Assembly: GCF_000418325.1 (NCBI RefSeq)
Contig: NC_021658.1
Location: 12,256,501-12,320,500, forward strand
DNA length: 64,000 nt
Direction of reading: 5' to 3'
DNA from: Sorangium cellulosum So0157-2
Lineage (GTDB): Bacteria; Myxococcota_A; Polyangia; Polyangiales; Polyangiaceae
Both the position numbers and the translations under genes were made by a program. Shown one piece after another: positions 48,775 to 63,274 of the stretch (position 1 is the first letter of the stretch; each line of letters begins with the position of its first letter). The notes under the pieces are model-generated. The model saw only the letters and a list, made by a program, of their open reading frames with translations. It did no database searches and was not told the DNA's origin.

Positions 48775-50514
48775 TCACTTCGGCTTGATCTCGGTCAGGA
48801 CGAGGAGGTAGTCCGGCGAGTTGTTCGGCGACAGCTTGGCGTACGGGTTCTCCTTGCTGGGCCACCCGACGAAGCGCTTCGTGCTGTACTCGCCCCAGGA
48901 CGGGTTCTTGAACAGCGGGATGACCGGCACCTGCTGGGCGTAGATCATCTGCAGCTCGTCGATGATGCTCTTCTGCTCCGCCGGATCCGTCGCGGCCGCG
49001 AACTTCTTGAACAGCGGCTCGGCCTCCTTGGCGGCGAAGCGGTGCCAGTTGCGCGTCGTGGCCTCGTTGACCGGCTTCACGAACTCCGGGGCCATGAGAT
49101 CACGGTAGAAGTTGAACGGCGTGGGCTCGGTGTTCGTCCAGCCCATCGACATGTCGAACGTGCCCTTCTGGAGCGCCTCGAAGAACGCGCTGAAGTCGTA
49201 GGTCTTCAGCGACGCGTCGATGCCGACCGCCTTCAGGTTCTGCGTGGTGATCTGGACCGCGCGCACCCAGTCGGACCAGCCGGTCACGACGTTGATGTCG
49301 AACTTCAGCGGCTTGCCGTCCTTCGCCCGGATCCCGTCCGCGCCCTTGGCGTAGCCGGCCTCGTCGAGGAGGGCGTTCGCCTTGGCCACGTCGTAGTTGG
49401 TCCAGTCGCCCGCCGCCGCGGCCTTCTCGTTGCGCCAGCGCGCGTACGCGTCGTCGAGCCCGGTCCCGTCCGCGCCGACCGTGTAGCCGTTGACCGCGAT
49501 CTTGGCGATCTGCGCGCGGTCGATGGCCATGCTGATGGCCTTGCGCAGCTTGATGTCGTCGAACGGCTTCTTCGTGGCGTTCGGGTAGAGCGTCACGGTG
49601 CCGCCGACGAGCGGGAACCAGTAGTGGTTGTTCTCCGGATCCTTGGCGACGTAGGTCTTGTCGATGTCGGGCACGAAGTTGCCGGCCCAGTCGACCTCGC
49701 CGTTGATGAGCGCCAGGTTCGCCTGGTCGTTGCCCGGGTACGCCGGGAAGCGCAGCCCCTCGACCGCCGGCTTGCCCTTCTGCCAGTAGTTCGGGTTCTT
49801 GCCGAGCTCGTAGATCTGGTTCTGGAACGTCTTCACCTCGGTGAAGGGGCCCGTCGCGACCGGGTTCTCGTTCGTGAACGTGACCGGGTCGGCGACGTCC
49901 TTCCACTTGTGCTCCGGCACGATCGGCTGGTGGCCGATGTAGTGGAGTCCGGGGACGAACGCCTCCTTGAGCTTGAACTCGACGGTGCTGTCGTCCTTGG
50001 CCTCGACCGAGTCGACGAACTTCCACACGCCCGAGAGATCGAGCGCCGGGAACTTCTTGAGGAGGCCGAACGTGAACGCGACGTCCTTCGCCGAGAAGGG
50101 TTGTCCGTCGGACCACTTGACCTCGGGGCGGGTCGAGAAGGTGAGCTTCTTGTTCTGGTCGCTCCACTCGTACTTCGTGGCGAGCCACGGCACGAACTCG
50201 CCCTTCATCGTGTTGTACACGATCATGGGCTCGTAGATGCCGGCGACGGTGGGGAAGCGCACGCTCCCCTCGCCGAGCAGGGGGTTGAAGTTGCGCACCC
50301 AGGACGCCTGCTGCTCCCTGGAGATGGTGACGAACTTCGCGCCGCCCTTCGCCCCGCCCTGGTCTTTGGCCCCGGGGCCCGCGGCGGCGGAGTTCGCCCC
50401 CGCCGGGTCCTTGCCGGACTCGGCTCCCTTGTTGTCACAGGCCGCCGTGGCGCCGACGGACAGGAAGAGCGCCGAAAGGGCAAAAATGCGGCGCGACATG
50501 GATCGACTCTTCAT
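48775..50514 (-). CDS. Family-5 (peptide/nickel-type) ABC transporter solute-binding lipoprotein
   Basis: A 579-residue protein. Lipobox TAAC (about Cys26) is followed by a 20-residue polar linker. The body has the family-5 SBP pattern: NFNPLLGEGS, YEPMIVYNTMKGEFVPWLA, VKWSDGQPFSAKDVAFTF, GTGPF-like VATGPFTEVK, LRKAISMAIDRAQIAK, and a C-terminal YAQQVPVIPLFKNPSWGEY. These bind oligopeptides, sugars or metals in the periplasm and hand them to a permease. The permease and ATPase genes are not in the window, so it is an orphan. A GAGGGAG ribosome site precedes ATG 50514. A strong hairpin follows. Confidence 0.93.
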   Translation of the reverse strand: MKSRSMSRRIFALSALFLSVGATAACDNKGAESGKDPAGANSAAAGPGAKDQGGAKGGAKFVTISREQQASWVRNFNPLLGEGSVRFPTVAGIYEPMIVYNTMKGEFVPWLATKYEWSDQNKKLTFSTRPEVKWSDGQPFSAKDVAFTFGLLKKFPALDLSGVWKFVDSVEAKDDSTVEFKLKEAFVPGLHYIGHQPIVPEHKWKDVADPVTFTNENPVATGPFTEVKTFQNQIYELGKNPNYWQKGKPAVEGLRFPAYPGNDQANLALINGEVDWAGNFVPDIDKTYVAKDPENNHYWFPLVGGTVTLYPNATKKPFDDIKLRKAISMAIDRAQIAKIAVNGYTVGADGTGLDDAYARWRNEKAAAAGDWTNYDVAKANALLDEAGYAKGADGIRAKDGKPLKFDINVVTGWSDWVRAVQITTQNLKAVGIDASLKTYDFSAFFEALQKGTFDMSMGWTNTEPTPFNFYRDLMAPEFVKPVNEATTRNWHRFAAKEAEPLFKKFAAATDPAEQKSIIDELQMIYAQQVPVIPLFKNPSWGEYSTKRFVGWPSKENPYAKLSPNNSPDYLLVLTEIKPK

Positions 50515-50800
50515 AAGCTTGCTCCCTCGCGGCGACCTCGGTCGCCCGCGACGATCCTCTCACTCGACCGACAGCACGCAGCGCCGCAGCGCAGCGACAA
50601 CAGCAGACCGTACGGCGGCGCCACGGATGAGCCGCGACTGCGGCACCCTGACGCCGGCGCACTCTACCGGCCGACGTAGAGAAGTGTCAACCTGACGAAT
50701 TGAGGGGGTTCCCAGGGCCGCCGTGAGGCCCGTGACCTGATCGGATGCGCACGCCGGCCCGCGCTCCTTCGCCAGAGCGGGCGCCGGCGATCTCGCGCGC

Positions 50801-52606
<1,806 letters not shown>

Positions 52607-52693
52607 GGCCCGCATTTTAGCGCGGTGCGCGCGCCGCGGCGCGGGAGAGCGCGGAGATCGCCGCCGCGCTCTCCTGCGCCGCCGCGCGGCGCG

Positions 52694-53200
52694 TCACGGG
52701 CAGCGCGCGTGGAACACCGCGGAGGCGACCGGCGTCGCCCCGTCCTCCAGCGAGTCCTCGATCGTCCCCGTGACGCGGATCCCCTCCGCGGCGCAGAGCG
52801 CCGCCGCGGCGTCGGCCGGCAGCGTCGTGCCCGCCGCGCCCGTGTCGAAGGTGAACTCCACGGTGACGTCGCTGTCCGGAGCGACCTCGACCGGCAGCGG
52901 CGTCGTGGTCTCGGCGGGGAGCGGCGCCACGATCGCGGTCTTCCGATCGGCGCTCGAGATCTCGAACCCGCGCACGGCGACGCGGCTCGGCCCGCTCGCC
53001 CGCGGGCCCAGGTGGAGCTTCAGCGCGAAGCTCGCCTGAAGGCCGGTCCCGAGCGCGCTCGACGAGACGGTCGCCTCGGGCGCGGCGATGGAGGGGTCGA
53101 CGAACACGGCGGCGTCGGTGTCGATGCAGCCGCCCGCCGGGGCGGCGAGCGCCGCCGCCGCGAGGGCCGCGGCGGCGGAGAGCGGGGCGCGGGCGTTCAT
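52694..53200 (-). CDS. Hypothetical lipoprotein
   Basis: A 168-residue protein from ATG 53200. A hydrophobic Ala-rich signal peptide ends APAGGC, then IDTDAAVFVDPSI. The mature part is a predicted beta-sandwich with alternating hydrophobic strands (VTVEFTFDTGAAGTTLP) and a Cys pair (ALCAAEG, HARCP). It lies downstream of the OmpA/TSP3 gene on the same strand, 80 bp away, and may be its partner at the outer membrane. No family is recognised. Confidence 0.7.
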   Translation of the reverse strand: MNARAPLSAAAALAAAALAAPAGGCIDTDAAVFVDPSIAAPEATVSSSALGTGLQASFALKLHLGPRASGPSRVAVRGFEISSADRKTAIVAPLPAETTTPLPVEVAPDSDVTVEFTFDTGAAGTTLPADAAAALCAAEGIRVTGTIEDSLEDGATPVASAVFHARCP

Positions 53201-53280
53201 GGGGCCACTCTCCCCCGGGCCCACCCGTCCTGTCCAGATCGGCCGCGCGCGGGGGCCCACCGCGGGGGGGCGCGCGCCGC

Positions 53281-55452
<2,172 letters not shown>

Positions 55453-55847
55453 GGCAGGGTCCTCGGGTTCGTGAGGTCGCGGTGGGGCAAGCGCACCTGG
55501 AGCTGGCGCTCGGCGCCACGTACCACCGCGCGAATTCCGGTGTCAAACAGACGGCGCGGCGGGCTCCGGCCGCGGGCCGGGCCGGGGCCCCTCGGCGCGG
55601 GCGCGGCCCGGCCCCGCGCGCGGGTCGCCTCGCGCCGGAGCGCCGCGATTTGCCGGGGAAAGCCGCGCTCCCTCCGCGCGATCCCGGCGCGCCGGGGTGC
55701 GCGCCGGGCGACGAGCGCGCCAGTAGCGCTAGAATTGTCCCTGGCTATCGGAGACGGGTATTCCGAGGGAGATTGCGGCGACAGGTGCTCGGTACGGAGT
55801 CGATGGGGGGCCACCGTCGGTCGCGGATCTCGCTCCTGGAGGGATAG

Positions 55848-56851
55848 ATGCTGTTCACGAGGTGGACTGGGTCGGCCGCGGCGCTCGCGGCCGTGGCGCT
55901 CCTTGCGTGCGGGGAGGGAGGCCCGAACGACAGCAGCGGCGGGGCAGGCTCGGGCGGGGGCGGGTCGGGCTCCGTGTCGAGCGCGACGACGGCGGGCACC
56001 GGCGGGACCGCGAGCGCAGGCGGCGGCGACGGGGGCGCGGGCGCAAGCGACGCGGGCGGCGGGCGGTGGCCGGCGCCGAGGGGTGCGACGACGGCAACGC
56101 CGCGGCGGGGGACGGCTGCGGCGAGGGCTGCGCCATCGAGGCCGGGTATACCTGCGCCGGCGCGCCGAGCATCTGTTCGACGATGTGCGGCGACGGCCTC
56201 CTGCGCGGCGCCGAGACCTGCGACGACGGCGACCTCGCGAGCGAGGACGGCTGCAACGGGGTCTGCGTGATCGAGGCGGGCTACAGGTGCGTCGGCGAGC
56301 CGAGCGTCTGCGGCCCGCTCTGCGGCGACGGCCTGCTCATCGGCGCCGAGGGGTGCGACGACGGCAACGCCGCGGCGGGGGACGGCTGCGGCGAGGGCTG
56401 CGCCATCGAGGCCGGGTATACCTGCGCCGGCGCGCCGAGCATCTGTTCGACGATGTGCGGCGACGGCCTCCTGCGCGGCGCCGAGACCTGCGACGACGGC
56501 GACCTCGCGAGCGAGGACGGCTGCAACGGGGTCTGCGTGATCGAGGCGGGCTACAGGTGCGTCGGCGAGCCGAGCGTCTGCGGCCCGCTCTGCGGCGACG
56601 GCCTGCTCATCGGCACCGAGGCGTGCGACGACGGCAACACGATCGGGGCGGACGGCTGCAGCCCGGATTGCGAGGTCACGCTCGGCTACACGTGCAGCGG
56701 CGAGCCCAGCACGTGCGTCTCCGTGTGCGGCGACGGCATCCAGACCGCGCGCGAGGCGTGCGACGACGGCAACACCGTCGACGACGACGGCTGCAGCAGC
56801 GCCTGCGAGGTCGAGCCCGCGTGGACGGCGCCGCCTTTGCGCCGCCGCTGA
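55848..56851 (+). CDS. DUF4215 Cys-rich repeat lipoprotein, frameshifted
   Basis: The start (MLFTRWTGSAAALAAVALLAC, lipobox LLAC) and a Gly/Ser linker are in one frame, while about six DUF4215 repeats (CGDGLL..GAE-CDDGN..GDGC) are in another. The frames meet between about 56040 and 56072; one missing or two surplus bases would join them into about 334 residues. Each repeat is about 45 residues with six Cys and an Asp-rich loop; myxobacteria carry many on the cell surface. Inside the array a 270-bp block is duplicated perfectly. The last repeat (NTVDDDGCSSACEVEPAW) ends at 56851, only 6 bp before the convergent bolA stop. Either a phase-variable or decayed gene, or an assembly error. Confidence 0.7.
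56071..56610 (+). repeat. Perfect 270-bp tandem duplication
   Basis: 56071-56340 and 56341-56610 appear identical base for base. The unit is 90 codons, two DUF4215 repeats. Flanking repeats of the same family are clearly diverged, so the duplication is recent or is being homogenised. Confidence 0.93.
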
Positions 56852-56857
56852 TCCCGC

Positions 56858-57115
56858 TCAGGGAGTCCTAGTCTTCAGGCTGTCGATGGCGTGGACGGGC
56901 GCCAGGTCGCCGGCCATGAGGTGGGCGATCGCGCTGTAGACCAGCCGCTGGCTCTCCAGCATGCTCTTGCCGGCGAACACCGGCGAGGTCACGACGAGGT
57001 TGAAGTGCCCTCCGCCGCCGGTCACCTCGGCGGTGGAGCCTTCGATCTTCTCTTCGATGGCCCGCTTCAAGGCGTCGGGGATCGACCCCTGAAACGTCGT
57101 CAGGTGGGTGGGCAT
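56858..57115 (-). CDS. bolA: BolA/IbaG family protein
   Basis: An 85-residue BolA-fold protein from ATG 57115: IPDALKRAIEEKIEGSTAEV, GGGGHFNLVVTSPVFAGKSM, LESQRLVYSAIAHLM. The invariant His in HFNL and the FAGKSMLESQR stretch mark the family. BolA proteins bind monothiol glutaredoxins and [2Fe-2S] clusters or DNA. It is last on the minus strand after fadN-fadA, 77 bp beyond fadA, perhaps co-transcribed. Its stop is 6 bp from the convergent DUF4215 gene. Confidence 0.9.
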   Translation of the reverse strand: MPTHLTTFQGSIPDALKRAIEEKIEGSTAEVTGGGGHFNLVVTSPVFAGKSMLESQRLVYSAIAHLMAGDLAPVHAIDSLKTRTP

Positions 57116-57192
57116 GGGCCCTTCTATAGGCCATCGACCCGCCGCGGGGAAGCCGGAGCGCGGCGCCGCGGCGGGCCGCGCCCCGGCCGAGA

Positions 57193-58374
57193 TCAGGCGC
57201 TCGCGGTCGCGCGGGCCAGCTCGATCAGCCCGGCCGCGCCCATGCCGCCGCCGATGCACATCGTGACGATGGCGTACCGGCCGCCGCGCCGGCGGAGCTC
57301 GTGGAGGGCGGTCGCGGTCAGCTTCGCGCCGGTGCACCCGAGCGGGTGGCCGAGCGCGATCGCGCCGCCGTTCACGTTGAGCTTGTCCTCGGGGATCTCG
57401 AGCGACCGCTGCACGTAGACGGCCTGCGACGCGAACGCCTCGTTGACCTCGAAGAGGTCGATGTCGGCCATCTTCAGCCCGGTCCTCGCGAGCAGCTTCC
57501 GCACCGCGGGTACCGGGCCGATCCCCATGATGGAGGGGTCGACGCCGACGGTCACGAACGACCGGAAGTACCCGAGCGGCTTCACGCCGAGCGCGTCCGC
57601 CTTCGCCTTGCTCATCACGAGCGCGGCGGCGGCGCCGTCCGACAGCGGCGAGCTGTTGCCCGCGGTGACGCTCCCCTTCGCCGCGAACGCCGGCTTCAGC
57701 CCCGAGAGCGCCTCCGCCGTGGTCTCCTTGCGGATCAGCTCGTCGGCGCGGAAGTCGAAGGTCACGCGCTTGCCGTTCTCGTAGCGCACGCCCTTCACGG
57801 TCACGATCTCGTCCTCGAAGCGCCCGGCCTCGCGCGCCGCCGCCGCCTTCTGGTGGCTCCTCAGCGCGAACGCGTCCTGGTCGGCGCGGCTCACCTGGAA
57901 CCGGCTCGCCACGTTCTCCGCGGTGATGCCCATCGGCGTGTACACCGTCGGACAGCGCTCCATCACCTCCGGCGACGCGCTCAGCTTGTTGCCGGTCATC
58001 GGGACCATGGTCATCGACTCGACGCCGCCGGCGACGGCGAGGTCGAGCGACCCCATCGCGATGCTGCCCGCCGCGATCGCGATCGCCTGGAGACCGCTCG
58101 AGCAGAAGCGGTTGATGGTGATCGCGGACGCCTCCTGCGGCAGCCCGCCGAGGAGCGAGACGGGGCGCGCCACGTTGAGCCCCTGCTCGCCCTCCGGCAT
58201 GGCGCAGCCGAGGACGAGGTCCTCGACGTCCTCCGGCTTCACCTGGGGGACGCGCTTGAGCAGCGCGGCGACGACCTCGCCGGCGAGCTCGTCGGGGCGC
58301 TTCTGCGCGAGCGACCCTTTGTGGGCCCGGCCAACGGCCGAGCGGACGGCCTCTGCAATTACGACGTCGACCAT
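57193..58374 (-). CDS. fadA: Acetyl-CoA acyltransferase (3-ketoacyl-CoA thiolase)
   Basis: About 393 residues from ATG 58374. Thiolase signatures are complete: nucleophile Cys91 in NRFCSSGLQAIA, NEAFASQAVYVQ, the His of GGAIALGHPLGCTGA, and the acid/base Cys in TMCIGGGMGAAG. It cleaves 3-ketoacyl-CoA with CoA, the last step of beta-oxidation. It starts 10 bp after the end of the fadN-like gene, so the two form an operon and probably a functional pair, as in Bacillus fadNA. Confidence 0.95.
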   Translation of the reverse strand: MVDVVIAEAVRSAVGRAHKGSLAQKRPDELAGEVVAALLKRVPQVKPEDVEDLVLGCAMPEGEQGLNVARPVSLLGGLPQEASAITINRFCSSGLQAIAIAAGSIAMGSLDLAVAGGVESMTMVPMTGNKLSASPEVMERCPTVYTPMGITAENVASRFQVSRADQDAFALRSHQKAAAAREAGRFEDEIVTVKGVRYENGKRVTFDFRADELIRKETTAEALSGLKPAFAAKGSVTAGNSSPLSDGAAAALVMSKAKADALGVKPLGYFRSFVTVGVDPSIMGIGPVPAVRKLLARTGLKMADIDLFEVNEAFASQAVYVQRSLEIPEDKLNVNGGAIALGHPLGCTGAKLTATALHELRRRGGRYAIVTMCIGGGMGAAGLIELARATASA

Positions 58375-58383
58375 GGCGTTCAC

Positions 58384-60756
<2,373 letters not shown>

Positions 60757-61153
60757 GCAGATCCTCCGAGATGATGAATATGGGGCGCGAACCATTGGCG
60801 CAAAGGGCGCCGGGCGCAAGCGTATCCGGGGTGGACGGCCGCGGGGGTGAGCGAGCGAGGACGCGCGTCGTCGGCGCGGAGTTCGGCGAAGAACGGCCGG
60901 TCGAGGTGGGATTCCGCACGCTTCAGCGCGGGTGTGCGACACCGGACGACGGCAGCCATGGGGGGCGGCGCACAGGAGCGGACACGACAGCGTACTTTGG
61001 ACTACCGATACGCCACGGCTTCCATCGATTGACCGTCCCAGGTGTGGCCGACACCGGACCGGGGCGTCTGCTGCGTGCGAGCGAGCGTGCTCAGGGGGTT
61101 GTGGGCGCGCTGGCGGGTGCGCGGCGGGCGCGCCGCGTTCCGTTCTCGGCGTC
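60757..61153. other. 397 bp without a supportable gene
   Basis: Upstream of fadN and downstream of the small zinc-protein gene. Open frames run through it on both strands but continue real genes' shadows and lack starts or domain content. The 60757-60790 end holds the fadN ribosome site and probably its promoter. Confidence 0.45.
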
Positions 61154-61432
61154 TCAGTGCCAGGCCTGGGCGGACTGCACGGGCCGTCCGGTGCGGTCGT
61201 GCTCGGCGAGGAGGCGCTTCGACATGTCGACGCACACGGAGCAGGAAGCGAAGCGCGAGCGGTGCTGGCACTGGAGCCACGTCGCCGCCCCTTGCGCCCC
61301 GAACTCCACCGCATCGAGGTGTTTGCCGCAGGCGACGCAGTGGATGTGCTGGTGCTCGTGCTGCTGCTGCGCTGGGCGCGGCGGCGCGAGCGCCTTCCGC
61401 TCGCGCTTGGTCAGTCGCTTCTCTCGCTTCAT
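61154..61432 (-). CDS. Small zinc-ribbon-like protein
   Basis: A 92-residue basic protein. ATG 61432 is chosen because AGGAG lies five bases upstream. The N-terminus is Lys/Arg-rich (MKREKRLTKRERKALAPP), then a His-rich stretch (QQQHEHQHIH), then CVAC and a second CxxC (CSVC) with another Cys and His between, suggesting one or two zinc sites. It could bind nucleic acid. Related short proteins with this basic-His-CxxC layout are common in myxobacteria; no function is known to me. Confidence 0.65.
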   Translation of the reverse strand: MKREKRLTKRERKALAPPRPAQQQHEHQHIHCVACGKHLDAVEFGAQGAATWLQCQHRSRFASCSVCVDMSKRLLAEHDRTGRPVQSAQAWH

Positions 61433-61747
61433 GATCTCCTCGATGACGGGGGGTGGCCGCACGGCATCGTGCTGGCGCGGAGCAAGCTAACACGCGCCGC
61501 TGGGCGAGGGGCCCGGCGGGCTGCGGAGGGCGCGGCCGAGCTGCGTGGGAGCGCGGCGGGGCGTGGGCGTGAGCTGCTTGACTTCTTCCAGCCGGTGTGC
61601 GTACCAGGCGAGCGCGGCGCGCTGATCCGCACCGCCGCAGCTCTCGCGGGCACGCGTGCTCTGTTTGGCGGGGCGTGCCGGCCTGCGGTCCGATCCGGCC
61701 TTGGGTGCGCGCCTGAGCCCGAGCTCCGGGCGAGGAGGTCCACACCG
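61433..61747. other. 315-bp divergent intergenic region
   Basis: Between the divergent starts at 61432 and 61748. GC-rich. Next to the right gene is AGGAGG (61734-61739), 8 bases before the GTG. No gene or obvious hairpin seen. Confidence 0.45.
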
Positions 61748-62314
61748 GTGCACACCCACGTTCATCTTGGCATCTCGCTGGGGCTCGCGCTTCTCACGCT
61801 CGCGGCAGGGGCGGCGGCCGAGCGTCCTTCCGAGACGAGCGCGCGTCTCATGGCGCAGGCGCACGCCGCTGTTGATGACGGGCGGCTCTCCGACGCGCGC
61901 GACCTGTGGATGGCGGTGTGGAAGGTCGATCGCTCCCAGGTCGCTGCGTGCAACCTCGGGGCGCTGTCGTACCGGCTCGGCGAGGCGCCGGCCGCGGTGC
62001 GCTGGCTGTCTCTGTGCAAGGAGCTCATGCGCGCGCCCAGGACTGCCCGCGAGCGCGAGCTCTACGAGTCGCGGCTCGCCGATCTCGCCCGCGCGCGCCA
62101 GCTCGTCGGCGAGCTCCGCGTCGTCGCGCCCGCGGGGGCGGCGGTCACGATCGACGGCGAGCCTGTCGAGCTCGAGGGTGGCGCGCCCGTTCCGGTCCTC
62201 CCTGGGCGCCACGTGGTGAGGGCGTCGTCGAACGGCAGGACGGCGGTGGCGGAGGTCGAGGTGGCGCGCGGCAAGACGCGGGAGGTGACGCCGTTCGTGC
62301 GACGCGTGCGGTGA
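61748..62314 (+). CDS. Secreted protein with TPR-like and PEGA-like regions
   Basis: 188 residues from GTG 61748, which has a strong AGGAGG at the right distance; no ATG fits. The N-terminus is a signal peptide (HLGISLGLALLTLAAGAAAE). Residues about 30-110 are helical TPR-like (LMAQAHAAVDDGRLSDARDL, then VAACNLGALSYRLGE). Residues 120-185 form a PEGA-like beta unit (GAAVTIDGEPVELEGG, LPGRHVVRASSNGRTA). It resembles the TPR/PEGA gene at 5709-6818 in plan but is shorter. It probably works in the periplasm. The next gene starts 25 bp later. Confidence 0.72.
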   Translation: MHTHVHLGISLGLALLTLAAGAAAERPSETSARLMAQAHAAVDDGRLSDARDLWMAVWKVDRSQVAACNLGALSYRLGEAPAAVRWLSLCKELMRAPRTARERELYESRLADLARARQLVGELRVVAPAGAAVTIDGEPVELEGGAPVPVLPGRHVVRASSNGRTAVAEVEVARGKTREVTPFVRRVR

Positions 62315-62339
62315 GGACAAGCCGGCCGAGTGCGAGGGG

Positions 62340-63116
62340 GTGCCCGAGCCGCCCGGGGGCTGCGAGAGCGACGCCGAGTGCCCGGGGCCGCCGGACGCGC
62401 GGTGCGGCGCGGGGCGGTGCGTGGACGGCGCGTGCGTGGTCGAGATCGAGGTGGGCCCGCTGGCCTCGCAGATCCGCGGCGACTGCAAGCAGGACGAGTG
62501 CACGAAGGACGGCCGCGTGGTCAGCGTGGCGGCGTACGACGTCTACAACGACGGGAACGAGTGCACGAACGACCTCTGCGATTTCGATACGCCGGCCAAC
62601 GCGCAGCTCACCGGCGTGCTCTGCCCGGTCTCGGGGGCGGGGCGCTGCCATGAGGCGCAGTGCGTGGGGTGTATCGACAGCGATCCGACGATGCCGTGTC
62701 CGAATGGCCTGATGTGCGACGGCACGTTGTGCGTGCGGGACCACTGCGTGAACAACCGGCACGATCCTGGCTCCGGGGAGACCTATTACAACTGCGCGGG
62801 CCCGTGCAAGCCGTGCCCGATGGGGTTCGACTGCGAGACGGGAGACGACTGCCTAGATTGGGTATGCGACTCCGGCATTTGCCGGGCGCCGACGTGCATC
62901 GACGGCGTGAAGAACGGCACCGAGACGGGCGTCGACTGCGGCGCGCCGTGCCCGCGCTGCGCGCCGGAGGGCGGGTGCAAAACGGGCGCGGACTGCACGA
63001 GCGACGTGTGCTGGGCCGGCGCGTGCGTGGCGCCGACGTGCACCGACGGCGTGAAGAACGGCGGCGAGCGCGGCGTCGATTGCGGCGGGGAGTGCGACGC
63101 GGCGTGCGCACCGTGA
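62340..63116 (+). CDS. Cys-rich surface protein, 5' end unclear
   Basis: From GTG 62340 the product is 258 residues with about 40 Cys, organised in short modules (CESDAECPG, CTNDLCDFDTP, and twice a 'C-x-D-G-V-K-N-G-x-E-x-G-V-D-C-G' unit near the C-terminus). Such modules occur in extracellular myxobacterial proteins. No signal peptide precedes it. In-frame sequence upstream of the GTG is still Cys-rich (CDACGEDKPAEC), with a lipobox-like DACGED, and is then cut by a stop at 62286. The export signal thus seems lost, or lies in another frame. Disulfide-rich and most likely meant for the surface. Confidence 0.6.
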   Translation: MPEPPGGCESDAECPGPPDARCGAGRCVDGACVVEIEVGPLASQIRGDCKQDECTKDGRVVSVAAYDVYNDGNECTNDLCDFDTPANAQLTGVLCPVSGAGRCHEAQCVGCIDSDPTMPCPNGLMCDGTLCVRDHCVNNRHDPGSGETYYNCAGPCKPCPMGFDCETGDDCLDWVCDSGICRAPTCIDGVKNGTETGVDCGAPCPRCAPEGGCKTGADCTSDVCWAGACVAPTCTDGVKNGGERGVDCGGECDAACAP

Positions 63117-63274
63117 GAAAACGCCACGCGTCTCCTGCCGCCAAGAATGGCACAACCGCAGCGCCTGGAGCATGTCACGCCGAATGTCCCGCCCGTGTAC
63201 CGCCGAGCCCGCAGGCACGAAGCAGCGGCTGACCGTGAGAAATTTCGGCACGAAATGCGCGCTGCGCCTCTCGA

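Noticed and set aside
60932..61747. Upstream extension of the gene at 61748
   Set aside because: The frame is open, but the sequence is Arg/Ala/Gly noise, while GTG 61748 has AGGAGG and opens directly into a signal peptide.
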